Positions 39,173 to 48,804 of a DNA stretch of 64,000 nt are shown piece by piece. Numbering within the stretch: the stretch's first letter is position 1; each line of letters opens with the position of its first letter. The position numbers and the translations under genes were made by a program. The stretch comes from Planctomycetota bacterium. GTDB lineage: Bacteria > Planctomycetota > Planctomycetia > Gemmatales > Gemmataceae. The notes under the pieces are model-generated. The model was not told the DNA's origin and ran no database searches. It worked only from the letters and a program-made list of their open reading frames with translations. The stretch spans positions 106,676 through 170,675 of the forward strand of contig VGXS01000004.1 in NCBI GenBank assembly GCA_016873225.1, written 5' to 3'.

Positions 39173-41797
39173 ACCCTCGGCCACCATGGCGGCCGCTGCC
39201 GCGTTGATTTTTTCGAGGAGTTCGGGCGACGGCTCCACGGCGGTGCGGCACTTCGGATATCCCGTGCAACCAAGGAAATACCCCTTGGCGCCCGAGCGGA
39301 CCTTCATCGGCCTCGAGCACTTGGGGCAGGGCTCCGGAATCTCCACTTGGGGAGGGGCCGGCTTGGGTGGCGGAAGGTGGTCCTTCAACTGGTCGCGAAG
39401 TTCCTGGTTGATCTGCCTCGTTCCCCGGCACTCGGGATAGCCGCTGCAACCCAGAAACGGCCCCCTTGGCCCGCGCTTGATGGCCATGGGCTTGCCGCAT
39501 TTCTCGCAATTGATGCCGATCGACGCGGGCTTCTTGGGATTGCCGTCGGCGTCCACATCCACGGCGTGGCGGCACTTGGGATAGGCCGAGCAGGCCAGGA
39601 ACGGGCCCCGCCGGCCGTTCCTGAGCACCAGGGGCGCCCCGCACTTCTCGCAGGGATGCCCGGTCGGCCGCGCGGACAGGACCGGATTCCCCTCGGCGTC
39701 GAGGTTCATGGTGGTCTTGCACTCGGGATAGCCGCTGCATCCCAAAAACGGCTTGCCCTTGGCCACCCTCTTGAGCATCGGCTTGGAGCAGACGGGGCAG
39801 ACATGGTCGGTCGGCTCGGGAGCCACGCGCTCGGCCTGCCCCTCGGGCCTCTTGATATAGTTACATTCCGGATATCCGCTGCATCCGTAGAATCGGCCCC
39901 TGCGGCTGAACCTCTCCGACAGCGGCTTGCCGCACTGCGGGCAAGCCTCCTGGCTTGAGCCCAGGACCGTCTCGGCCTGCCTCAAGGCCTCCGTGAACGG
40001 ACCGTAGAACTCGTCCAGGACGGCGTTTCGGCCCATGTTCGCCGTCTCGATCCTGTCGAGCTGTTCCTCCATGTGGCTGGTGAACTTCAGGTCCATGACC
40101 TGCTTGAAATGGTCGACAAGAAGATCGGTCACCTGCATTCCGACCTCGGTGGCGTGGAAGCGCCTTTCGCGCTGCTCGACATATCCGCGCTCCTGGATCT
40201 TGGTGATGATCGCGGCGTAGGTGCTCGGCCTGCCGATTCCCTCCTTCTCCAGGGTCTTCACAAGGCTCGCCTCGTTGAAACGCGGAGGCGGCTGGGTGAA
40301 GTGCTGGCGGCCCGACAACTTCATCAGGTCGAGGCCCTGCCCTTCCGACAGCGGCGGGAGCTGGGGCTCCTCGTTTTTTGAGGAGGAGGGCATCACGCGA
40401 CGGAACCCGTCGAACCGCAGCACCCGTCCGGATGCCCTGAACAAGCCCTTGGATGCCGTCACCTCGACCGTTGTCACTCCGAAGACGGCGGGCCGCATCT
40501 GGCTGGCGACGAAGCGGTTGTAAATGAGCGTGTACAGGCGAAGCTGCTCGGACGGCAGCAGGCTGGCCAGGCGAGCCGGGGTGTATGAGAGGTCTGTGGG
40601 CCTGATCGCCTCGTGGGCCTCTTGCGCGCTCTTGCCGCTGGTGTAGCGATTCGGCTTCTCGGGCAGGTAGCGGTCGCCATGATCCGATTGGATCCGCTCC
40701 CGAACCGCCCGGAGCGCGTCATCGGAAACGCGGGTGCTGTCGGTACGCATGTAGGTGATCAGGGCAACCTGGCCCTCGCTGCCCAGGTCAACGCCCTCGT
40801 AAAGGCGCTGGGCGATGCGCATCGTCCTTGAGGCCGAATAGCCAAGGCGGTTGGAGGACAACTGCTGGAGCGTGCTCGTGGTGAAGGGCGCGGGCGGCCG
40901 CTCCTGCTTTTCCTTCTCCTCAAGCCGGGTCACGGACCAGGTGGCGCCATTGAGGTTGGCGAGCACGACATCGACCTGCTCGCGCTTGCCCGCCTCGAAT
41001 TTCTCTCCCGCCCAGCTCACCAGTTCGGCCTTGAAAGTACCAAGCTGGTCGCTTTCAGCCGCCTCCTCGCCCTCATCCTCGGAACCTTCCTCCGATTTTT
41101 TCCCGAATCTCTTGCGAGGGTTGGGGTCGGCCAGGACGATTTGGACCTGTTCACCTGAAAAACGGGCCCTGTCGACTGAACCGGACACGGCGAGCAGCGC
41201 CTCGACGGACCAGAACTCCTCCGCGACAAAAGCCGCGATCTCGCGCTCACGGTCGACAACCAGTTTCACGGCAACCGATTGCACCCTCCCCGCGGAAAGC
41301 TGCCGGGCCAGTCGACGGCTCAGGAGAGGGCTCAGGTTGTAGCCCACGATCCTGTCCAGGAAACGGCGGGCCTCCTGGGCCTCCACCCGATGGGCATTGA
41401 TGGCGCCGGCGGCGGTGAACGCCTCTTGCACAGCGTTCCTCGTGATCTCATTGAAACGCACCCGGCGAACCTTCGAATCCGGCAGGTCCAGGGCCTGCTG
41501 GAGGTGCCAGGCGATCGCCTCTCCCTCCCGGTCGGGGTCGGGTGCGAGAAACACCATCCCCGCTCCCTTGACCGATTTCTTCAGGCCCGCAAGAACCTGC
41601 TTGCGATCGGCAAGCGGGCGGTAGGTGGGAACCCAACCGGCGGCGATGTCGATGCCCAGGCGGCTCTTGGGAAGATCACGCACATGCCCCTTGCTGGCCG
41701 TGACCTCGTAGTCGGCACCCAGATATTTCTGGATCGTCTTGGCCTTGGCCGGAGATTCGACGATCACGACCTGCTTCTTGTTCTTGCGGGCTGCCAC
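39155..41797 (-). CDS. topA: DNA topoisomerase I (type IA) with five zinc-ribbon repeats
   Basis: This enzyme relaxes negative supercoils. The 880-residue protein begins with the TOPRIM domain (VVIVESPAKAKTIQKYLG; FLAPDPDREGEAIAWH), followed by the central gate, with the active tyrosine in LITYMRTDST (Tyr349). An Asp/Glu-rich insertion (KKSEEGSEDEGEEAAESD) lies near residue 240. Five C-terminal zinc ribbons of the form CPxC-x18-20-CSGYPxC occupy the last ~230 residues. The GTG at 41797 has GGAGAG just upstream and the protein then starts directly at the TOPRIM domain, so it is preferred to the longer frame. The 3' end overlaps the convergent hpnCD gene by 18 bases. Confidence 0.96.
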   Translation of the reverse strand: MAARKNKKQVVIVESPAKAKTIQKYLGADYEVTASKGHVRDLPKSRLGIDIAAGWVPTYRPLADRKQVLAGLKKSVKGAGMVFLAPDPDREGEAIAWHLQQALDLPDSKVRRVRFNEITRNAVQEAFTAAGAINAHRVEAQEARRFLDRIVGYNLSPLLSRRLARQLSAGRVQSVAVKLVVDREREIAAFVAEEFWSVEALLAVSGSVDRARFSGEQVQIVLADPNPRKRFGKKSEEGSEDEGEEAAESDQLGTFKAELVSWAGEKFEAGKREQVDVVLANLNGATWSVTRLEEKEKQERPPAPFTTSTLQQLSSNRLGYSASRTMRIAQRLYEGVDLGSEGQVALITYMRTDSTRVSDDALRAVRERIQSDHGDRYLPEKPNRYTSGKSAQEAHEAIRPTDLSYTPARLASLLPSEQLRLYTLIYNRFVASQMRPAVFGVTTVEVTASKGLFRASGRVLRFDGFRRVMPSSSKNEEPQLPPLSEGQGLDLMKLSGRQHFTQPPPRFNEASLVKTLEKEGIGRPSTYAAIITKIQERGYVEQRERRFHATEVGMQVTDLLVDHFKQVMDLKFTSHMEEQLDRIETANMGRNAVLDEFYGPFTEALRQAETVLGSSQEACPQCGKPLSERFSRRGRFYGCSGYPECNYIKRPEGQAERVAPEPTDHVCPVCSKPMLKRVAKGKPFLGCSGYPECKTTMNLDAEGNPVLSARPTGHPCEKCGAPLVLRNGRRGPFLACSAYPKCRHAVDVDADGNPKKPASIGINCEKCGKPMAIKRGPRGPFLGCSGYPECRGTRQINQELRDQLKDHLPPPKPAPPQVEIPEPCPKCSRPMKVRSGAKGYFLGCTGYPKCRTAVEPSPELLEKINAAAAAMVAEGSSASS

Positions 41798-41953
41798 GGT
41801 GCTCTCCCTGCCGTTCCCCGGACTGCTGCTGTTGTAGATGACGGTTTGCCGGCTACAATCTGCAAATCCGGGGACCGCCACCATGATAAAGGCTGGCGTA
41901 AATCGTCAAGGGGACGGCCCGGTTCATTCGCTTGATCGCGTCAGGACGGCATC

Positions 41954-44524
41954 ATGGCATTCAATCCCCTCGCTAGCATCCGCACCTATCTCCAGCCCAT
42001 CATGGCAGTTGTGGCCATCATCACGATGTTCCTGTTCGTCTTCCAATTTGGTCGGGGAGACATATTCGAGTCCGCCCTCGGATGGTTCGCGCAACGCGAT
42101 CGCGGCAGCGAGGTTGTCAAGGTTTTTGGCGAAGCCGTCCATGAGATCGACCTCAGCAGGAATCGTGAAGACTTCGAAATCGCCCAGGAGTTCCTCAACA
42201 ATTTCATCCGGTTCGGCGGAGCCGCCAACCAAGCCCGCATGATGCAACTGTTCAGCCGCAAGATCTTCACCACGGCGGGCACATTCAACACCCGGGCGGC
42301 CCAGGGCCTGCTCGATGCCGAAATCTGGAAGCGAACCGCCTCGCGGATGGGAATCGTCATCGACGATGAGCGCCTCCGGGAATTCCTGAATTCCCAACTC
42401 GGCACCGATCCGGCCAAGCCTTTCTGGGCCTCCGGTACCCGCTTTTCGGACATTGACTTCGTTAAGTTGATGTCCCGGGGTTCCCGGACGGGTGGTGGCT
42501 CCGATCGCGTGAAGGAAGCCTTGCGCACCCTCACCATCCTCACCATCACCCGCGACGCCGTGATGGGAACATCTCCCGAGATGTCATTCCTGATGCCCAT
42601 GGCCACCGAGGGAGCCAAATTCACTCCCGCCCCGTCCGACCCCACCCCGGGTGAATTTGATGAATACTTCAGCGCGCGGCAGACACGGGTATCAGCGGCG
42701 ATCGTGCCGGTTGTCGCTTCCGCCCAATTGGCCGCCGAGGTCTCCAATCTGCCCGTTTCCGAACAAGAAATTCGGGATCTTTACGACCGGTACAAGAATT
42801 CCGAACCGGTACCCGGCTCACCTTCTCCAGGCTTCATGACTCCCCGCCAGTACAAGATTTCCTGGGTTGCGGCCCGACCCGACATTACCAAGGCCGTTTC
42901 CGCGCCGGCCTTGTTGCAGGCATCCCGGATTTTGGCTCCGCTCATCTCGATCGGAAGCGCCGGTTCGGGCCCTGTTTCAGCCTCAAGTTTATTTTCGTGG
43001 GCCGACTCCACCACGCCCGGCCGAACCGAGATCGGTGACGACATACTGTCTGGCGTGGCCTTCTGGACCTGGCTTGACCCTATGGTCAATCCGGTGGACC
43101 GCAGGCAAGCCGCTGGCAAGCTGGAGCCAATCGAACACAAGCGGATCGATGCGGCTTACAAGCCAGCGAGCCGGGATTTGCCACCCGCCGTGCTCGCCTC
43201 TTTCGCATGCCCGACCGATGGGCCTTGGAGCGCCTTCGCCCTGACCGCGGCGATACCGGAACTGCTACCCCGCCAAGTCAGGCTGACGCGTTCCGCCACT
43301 CTCGCCGCCCTTTCCGCCTCCGGGCCCGGAGCTCACTTATGGGCTCCCTTGGCCTTGTCGGGTCATCCCGCACCACTTCCGGGCCTTGAGACGGTTGCTA
43401 AGGAGGCCGCGGCGATCATCCTTGAGGAGTCGCGGAAGGCGGCTTTCTCGCGCGTGGTGAACGCCCTCACCGAGGAAATCCGCAAGGCCTCATCCGAAAC
43501 ATCGCTGAACGGGCCGGGTCGGGCTGATCCGGTTCAAGCCGAGGAAAAAATACGCTCAAGCGCCCTTGCCGCGGGCCTTGCCTACCACGCCATGCTCAAG
43601 CCGGCCGACGAGGAAGGTTTGCAAGCCGATTCCGCGGTTCAACCCCTCATTGCCGCCTACAAGGAAAATGTCGAGGAAAACACTCCCAAGGGCTCACCCC
43701 TCGATCCCGTCAGGCGTGAACCTGATGCCGACTTCGGCGCCTATGTCCGCAACAATATTCGCTCGGCATTCCAACCCCAGGAGATTGGTTCGGTTGGGGC
43801 GTCATTCGCCGACGCCGCCAAGCCCAAGAACCTCTACCTCTTCTGGGCCGCGGCAATGGAAAACCCCGCCGTCAGGCCTTATGACCAGCAAGCCACCAAG
43901 GATTTGGTCCGCGCCGAGATCATCAGGCGACGGACATCCGACCGCCTCAGGGAAAAGGCGCTCAAGGCCGTCGCCGCCCTTCGCTCCGGTTCCAATCAGG
44001 GAATGACCAACGACGAGGCCAAGAAGCGCCTCGCGTCTGTCGAAGAACTCAAGGGCGCCGGACAGCCCCGCTTCATCGATTCGATTAGCGCGCAAACCCG
44101 AACCCCCGCCGTGATGGCCAACATGCCCGTTTCCTACACGGCCAACCGAATTCCCCGTTCCGTGATTCGCTATCCGCGGCCCGACACGCTGGAGACCTTG
44201 GCGGGAATGCTTCCCGGACAGGCGACGGTCATCAACGATATTTCGGGATCAGAAGTTTTTGTCGGCCTTGTCACAAGCGTGGTTTCGCCCCCGGCCGAGG
44301 ATTTTGTCCGTGCTTACCAGGGAGCCACCGACCGGAAGACCTTGGGCGACAAGGATCAGTCTTACGGCGACCTGGCCAGGGACAGGCAACTACGCTATTC
44401 CGACCGTCTCATAAGAGATATCCGTCGCGATGCCACGGGCAGGGAACTCGATTCTGATGGGTCGGTTCCCCTTCCCGAGGACATCCGCAAGCGGTTCGAC
44501 CGAACGGAATCAGAAATCCCCTAG
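41954..44524 (+). CDS. Membrane-anchored PpiD/SurA-N-like protein
   Basis: The 856-residue protein has one N-terminal transmembrane helix (IMAVVAIITMFLFVFQFG, ~15-32), after which the rest is predicted outside the cytoplasm. Residues ~35-230 resemble the SurA/PpiD N-terminal chaperone segment: a strand with VVKVFGEAVHEIDLSRNRED, then helices with LLDAEIWKRTASRMGIVIDDERLREFL. No parvulin isomerase motif is evident in the middle or C-terminal part, which is helical and rich in Ala/Pro/Glu. A chaperone-like role in envelope protein folding is inferred. It diverges from topA and its last 15 bases overlap the 3' end of hflX on the other strand. Confidence 0.65.
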   Translation: MAFNPLASIRTYLQPIMAVVAIITMFLFVFQFGRGDIFESALGWFAQRDRGSEVVKVFGEAVHEIDLSRNREDFEIAQEFLNNFIRFGGAANQARMMQLFSRKIFTTAGTFNTRAAQGLLDAEIWKRTASRMGIVIDDERLREFLNSQLGTDPAKPFWASGTRFSDIDFVKLMSRGSRTGGGSDRVKEALRTLTILTITRDAVMGTSPEMSFLMPMATEGAKFTPAPSDPTPGEFDEYFSARQTRVSAAIVPVVASAQLAAEVSNLPVSEQEIRDLYDRYKNSEPVPGSPSPGFMTPRQYKISWVAARPDITKAVSAPALLQASRILAPLISIGSAGSGPVSASSLFSWADSTTPGRTEIGDDILSGVAFWTWLDPMVNPVDRRQAAGKLEPIEHKRIDAAYKPASRDLPPAVLASFACPTDGPWSAFALTAAIPELLPRQVRLTRSATLAALSASGPGAHLWAPLALSGHPAPLPGLETVAKEAAAIILEESRKAAFSRVVNALTEEIRKASSETSLNGPGRADPVQAEEKIRSSALAAGLAYHAMLKPADEEGLQADSAVQPLIAAYKENVEENTPKGSPLDPVRREPDADFGAYVRNNIRSAFQPQEIGSVGASFADAAKPKNLYLFWAAAMENPAVRPYDQQATKDLVRAEIIRRRTSDRLREKALKAVAALRSGSNQGMTNDEAKKRLASVEELKGAGQPRFIDSISAQTRTPAVMANMPVSYTANRIPRSVIRYPRPDTLETLAGMLPGQATVINDISGSEVFVGLVTSVVSPPAEDFVRAYQGATDRKTLGDKDQSYGDLARDRQLRYSDRLIRDIRRDATGRELDSDGSVPLPEDIRKRFDRTESEIP

Positions 44525-45823
44525 TGCGCCTGGTTCCACCTGATCGGCCGGGCGCGCCCCAAGCCTCCTGAGCTTGGCGACATCCTCCGACGACGCCAAA
44601 CCCTTCAGCCGCATGGTCACCCCCACCAGTTCCTTGGAGGAGATCTCGGCATGGGCCTCGGCATAGGCCATCGCCTTGCCGTTGGCGGCGTCCACGATGA
44701 TGTCAAACCTCTCAAGGCCTCGGGCCAGTTCAGCGCTGACGGCATCCTCCAGCGACTGAATGCCCTCGCCCGTCCTGGCGCTCACCGCCACCGATCGCGG
44801 ATGCCGGGTCTGGAGCACATGCAGGTATGAGACATCCGGCAGGCCGTCGATCTTGTTGAAAACGATCAAGGTTGGCTGGCCTCCGCAACCAAGCTCGTCT
44901 AAGACCTTGCGTACCGCTTCAATTCGTTCCTCCGCGTGGGTGTCGGAGGCATCCACGACATGCAGCAGCAGGCTGGCCCGGCGCGCCTCCTCGAGCGTCG
45001 CCTTGAAGGAAGCCACCAGGTGGTGCGGCAGGTCCCTGATGAATCCAACCGTGTCGCTTAGCAAGACCTTTCCCCGCTCGCCCAGTTTCCATTGCCGGGT
45101 TCGAGTGTCCAGCGTCGAGAAAAGCCTGTCCTCGGCCAGCACGCCGGCACCGGTGAGGCGGTTCATGAGCGTGCTTTTGCCCGCATTGGTGTAGCCGACA
45201 AGCGAAACGGTCATTTCGCCGGCCCGGCTTTCAACTTCCCGTTCCTTGCGAGCCTGCACCTGGGTCAGGCGGGACTTGAGTTCCCGGATCCGGTGGTCAA
45301 CAAGGCGACGGTCCTCCTCCAACTGGGTTTCACCGGGCCCCCTCATCCCGATGCCGCCCTCCAGTCGTGAAAGGTGGCTCCACATCCGCCGAAGCCTTGG
45401 CAGGGCGTATTCCAGCTGCGCAAGTTCCACCTGCAACCGTGATTCGGCGGTGCGAGCGCGAGTCGCGAAGATGTCGAGGATGAGTTCGCTGCGATCGAGA
45501 ACCTTGCATTTCGTGGCCAGTTCAAGCGCGCGGATTTGGCTTGGGGTAAGGTCGTTGTCGAAAATGATCACATCGGCATCGTGGGATTCGCAGCGCTCTA
45601 CCAGTTCCTTCAACTTTCCCGTGCCGATATAGGTGCCTAGCTGCACCTCATGCCGTTTCTGGGTCAACTCGTCAACAACTTTGGCCCCGGCGGTTTCCGC
45701 AAGACCCCGAAGCTCTTCAAGGGGGTCTCCCGGTGGAAAAGGCCGCTCGGGCAACGCCACGGCAACCAGGACCGCTCTTTCCAGCCGAACACTCAGTTCC
45801 TCGCGTGTTTTGTCGAAACTCAC
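44510..45823 (-). CDS. hflX: Ribosome-associated GTPase HflX
   Basis: HflX splits stalled ribosomes. The 437-residue protein has the N-terminal HflX domain (EVQLGTYIGTGKLKEL, IIFDNDLTPSQIRALE), the glycine-rich GGIGMRGPGETQLEEDRR linker, and the G domain with GYTNAGKST (G1), SDTVGFIRDLPHHLVASF (G3) and FNKIDG (G4). The GTG at 45823 is preceded by AAGGAAGG, so it is chosen over a TTG at 45871. It diverges from the pyruvate dehydrogenase operon by 132 bases and converges with the PpiD-like gene. Confidence 0.96.
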   Translation of the reverse strand: MSFDKTREELSVRLERAVLVAVALPERPFPPGDPLEELRGLAETAGAKVVDELTQKRHEVQLGTYIGTGKLKELVERCESHDADVIIFDNDLTPSQIRALELATKCKVLDRSELILDIFATRARTAESRLQVELAQLEYALPRLRRMWSHLSRLEGGIGMRGPGETQLEEDRRLVDHRIRELKSRLTQVQARKEREVESRAGEMTVSLVGYTNAGKSTLMNRLTGAGVLAEDRLFSTLDTRTRQWKLGERGKVLLSDTVGFIRDLPHHLVASFKATLEEARRASLLLHVVDASDTHAEERIEAVRKVLDELGCGGQPTLIVFNKIDGLPDVSYLHVLQTRHPRSVAVSARTGEGIQSLEDAVSAELARGLERFDIIVDAANGKAMAYAEAHAEISSKELVGVTMRLKGLASSEDVAKLRRLGARPADQVEPGALGDF

Positions 45824-45955
45824 CGCGCCTTCCTTTCCTGGCGAGAACCGGGGCGACAACCATCGGCCCAACGGCTCACCTTATCTTGAACCTCCGTCTT
45901 TCTTAGAATACAAGCGCGCGTTGAGTCGATTCTGAACTCGGGAGTGGTGTTCCTC

Positions 45956-48730
45956 ATGGCAACCGAAGGCGTGCTCAAGCGTCCATCCACCAAGGCCAGC
46001 CCGGTGGAGGCCGACAACCAGACGCCCTCCACCACCTCCAGTTCCCAAGTTCCTTCCGAAAACTTTGCATCCAACCGTGCCGTCGACCCCGATCCAACCG
46101 AAACGGCTGAATGGGTTGAATCCATGCGCGCCGTTGTCGCGCGTCACGGCAAGGAAAGGGCGCGACAACTGCTCCAATCCCTTGAGCGCGAAGCGTTTTC
46201 CAGCGGTGTGCCGGGCCACGCCTCCGTCGTCACCCCTTATCTCAACACGATTCCGGTGGCGGAACAGCCCGCCTACCCGGGCGACCGCAACCTCGAACGC
46301 CACATTCGCGCCTTGGTCCGCTGGAATGCCATGGCCATGGTTGTCAGGGCCAACGAACAGGACGGCACCATCGGCGGACACATCTCCACCTTCGCCAGTT
46401 CCGCGACCCTCTACGAGGTCGGGTTCAACCACTTTTACAAGGGTCCGGATCATCCCGCGGGCCCCGATTTTGTCTTCTTTCAAGGACATGCCAGTCCCGG
46501 CATGTACTCGCGGGCCTTTGTCGAGGGCAGGCTCGGCGAGGAAAAGCTCAGGAATTTCAGGCGCGAGCTTCAGCCCGGCGGCGGCCTTTCAAGCTATCCG
46601 CACCCATGGCTCATGCCCGACTTCTGGCAATTCCCCACCGTGAGCATGGGGCTTGGCCCCATCATGGGCATTTATCAGGCAAGGTTCCTGCGCTACCTCG
46701 AGAACCGCGGCCTCAAGCCGGCTTCCGAAAGCCGTGTCTGGTGCTATCTGGGCGACGGTGAATGCGACGAACCTGAAACGCTTGGCGCCCTTTCCATCGC
46801 GGCGAGGGAAAAGCTCGACAACCTCACCTTTGTCATCAATTGCAACCTTCAACGCCTCGACGGCCCCGTGCGGGGCAACGGAAAGATCATTCAGGAACTT
46901 GAAGGCGTTTTCCGCGGGGCGGGCTGGAATGTCATCAAAGTCGTCTGGGGTTCCGAGTGGGATGCCCTGCTGGCCCGCGACCGTTCCGGCAAGCTCGCGC
47001 GCCGCATGGAAGAGGTTGTTGACGGAGAGTACCAGAAGTATGTCGTCGAGGGTGGCGCCTACATCCGCGAGCATTTCTTCGGGGCGGATCCGGAACTTCT
47101 CGAGCTTGTCAGCCACCTGAGCGACGAGGAACTCGGCAAACTTCGCCGTGGCGGCCACGACGCGGCCAAGGTCTACGCCGGTTACCATGCCGCCGTGAAC
47201 CACAAGGGCGCCCCCAGCGTCATCCTCGTCAAGACGGTGAAGGGCTATGGCTTGGGCGACGCGGGTGAAGGCCTCAACATCACCCACCAGCAGAAAAAGC
47301 TCAAAGCCAAGACGCTCGTCGGCATGCGTGACAAGTTTGGCATCCCGATCACAGACGAGCAGATCCAGAATGTTGCCTTCCTGCCGATGCCCAAGGGCAG
47401 CCCCGAGCATGAATACATGCATGCCCGCCGGAAAGCCCTGGGTGGCTACCTGCCCGCCCGCAACTACCGCGAGCAGCCTCTCAAGACACTCCCAGAGGAG
47501 GTCGTGAAACTCTACGCCGCGGGCGCCGGAGAAAAGACGCCAAGCACGACGGGCGTTTTCGTCGACATCCTGGGCCGCCTTCTGAAGGATCCCGCCATAG
47601 GCAAGCATGTCGTGCCGATCATTCCCGACGAGGCGCGCACCTTCGGCATGGATCCCTTCTTCACCTCCCACAAGATCTACAGTGCCATTGGCCAACTCTA
47701 CGATCCGGTCGATTCAAAGATGGCGGTTGTCTATCGCGAATCCCGGGACGGCCAACTGCTCGAGGAGGGAATCAACGAGGCCGGTGCCGTCTCCTCGTTC
47801 ATTGCCGCAGGAACATCGCATGCCAACCATGGGGTGCCGATGATCCCGTTTTACACCTACTACTCGATGTTCGGTTTCCAGCGCGTCGGCGACCACATCT
47901 GGGCCGCCGCCGACCTCCGCTGCCGCGGCTTCCTGATGGGTGCCACCGCCGGCCGCACGACCCTCAACGGCGAGGGGCTCCAGCACGAGGACGGCCACAC
48001 CCACATCCAGGCGTCGGTGGTGCCCAACCTGATGGCTTACGACCCCGCCTTCGCGTATGAACTGGCGGCCATCATCCGGGACGGCATCACCCGGATGTAC
48101 GGCAAGGGCGAGGACATTTTTTACTACATCACCCTGTATAATGACAATTACAAGCACCCGTCCATGCCTGCCGACGCCGGCGACGGTATCGTGCGCGGAA
48201 TGTACCGCCTCAGGCCCGCCGCGCCGGCCAAGGGCGCCCACAAGGCCCATATCATGGCCAGCGGCCCGATCGTCCCCCACGCCCTGGCCGCCCAGGAGGC
48301 GCTTGCCGGCTTCGGCGTGGCCGCCGATGTCTGGAGCGTGACGAGCTACAAGGAACTCCGCCGCGATTGCCTCGAGGCCGAGCGGTGGAACCTGCTGCAT
48401 CCGGCGGAGAAGCCGCGCCAAGGCTACCTGCAAACGCTGCTCGCGAATGAGAACGGGCCCTTTGTGGCCGTCTCCGACTTCATGCGCTCTCTGCCCGAGA
48501 TGGTGGCGCGCTGGGTTCCCGGCGGCCTGTTCCCCCTGGGAACCGACGGCTTCGGCCGGAGCGACACCCGCCCGGCCCTTCGGAGGCACTTCGAGGTCGA
48601 CAAGGACCATATTTGCGCCGCCGTTCTTTACAGACTTGGCCAGCAGGGTGTCATGCCGATGGCCAAGGTCGCCGAGGCCCACAAAACCCTTGGCATCGAT
48701 CCCGACAAGCTCAACCCGCTCAACGCCTGA
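45956..48730 (+). CDS. aceE: Pyruvate dehydrogenase E1 component, homodimeric type
   Basis: AceE is the thiamine-diphosphate enzyme that decarboxylates pyruvate and acetylates the lipoyl arm of E2. The 924-residue protein has the ThDP motif GDGECDEPE (~267-275) closed by NCNLQRLDG, the N-terminal NTIPVAEQPAYPGD, and GGHISTFASSATLYEVGFNHFY. The C-terminal transketolase-like domains have TFGMDPFF, YREARDG-like YRESRDGQLLEEGI and LNGEGLQHEDGH. ATG 45956 follows GGGAG by 11 bases; two upstream GTGs are in frame. Residues 1-45 are a variable low-complexity tail. It is the first gene of aceE-aceF-lpd. Confidence 0.97.
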   Translation: MATEGVLKRPSTKASPVEADNQTPSTTSSSQVPSENFASNRAVDPDPTETAEWVESMRAVVARHGKERARQLLQSLEREAFSSGVPGHASVVTPYLNTIPVAEQPAYPGDRNLERHIRALVRWNAMAMVVRANEQDGTIGGHISTFASSATLYEVGFNHFYKGPDHPAGPDFVFFQGHASPGMYSRAFVEGRLGEEKLRNFRRELQPGGGLSSYPHPWLMPDFWQFPTVSMGLGPIMGIYQARFLRYLENRGLKPASESRVWCYLGDGECDEPETLGALSIAAREKLDNLTFVINCNLQRLDGPVRGNGKIIQELEGVFRGAGWNVIKVVWGSEWDALLARDRSGKLARRMEEVVDGEYQKYVVEGGAYIREHFFGADPELLELVSHLSDEELGKLRRGGHDAAKVYAGYHAAVNHKGAPSVILVKTVKGYGLGDAGEGLNITHQQKKLKAKTLVGMRDKFGIPITDEQIQNVAFLPMPKGSPEHEYMHARRKALGGYLPARNYREQPLKTLPEEVVKLYAAGAGEKTPSTTGVFVDILGRLLKDPAIGKHVVPIIPDEARTFGMDPFFTSHKIYSAIGQLYDPVDSKMAVVYRESRDGQLLEEGINEAGAVSSFIAAGTSHANHGVPMIPFYTYYSMFGFQRVGDHIWAAADLRCRGFLMGATAGRTTLNGEGLQHEDGHTHIQASVVPNLMAYDPAFAYELAAIIRDGITRMYGKGEDIFYYITLYNDNYKHPSMPADAGDGIVRGMYRLRPAAPAKGAHKAHIMASGPIVPHALAAQEALAGFGVAADVWSVTSYKELRRDCLEAERWNLLHPAEKPRQGYLQTLLANENGPFVAVSDFMRSLPEMVARWVPGGLFPLGTDGFGRSDTRPALRRHFEVDKDHICAAVLYRLGQQGVMPMAKVAEAHKTLGIDPDKLNPLNA

Positions 48731-48804
48731 ACCAACCAGCAGGCAGCGGTTCCGCCGGGCACCGTGCCCGTGGTCGCCGCGGCCGCACTTAGGGAATCCG
48801 TGAC

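Noticed and set aside
45886..45909. TTGAAC and TAGAAT as a promoter for aceE
   Set aside because: The spacer is only 12 bases, too short for a sigma70 promoter.
46589..47695. 368-residue open frame on the minus strand
   Set aside because: It is antisense to aceE with complete ThDP motifs; similar long antisense frames lie opposite aceF, lpd and floA and are all GC-bias artefacts.
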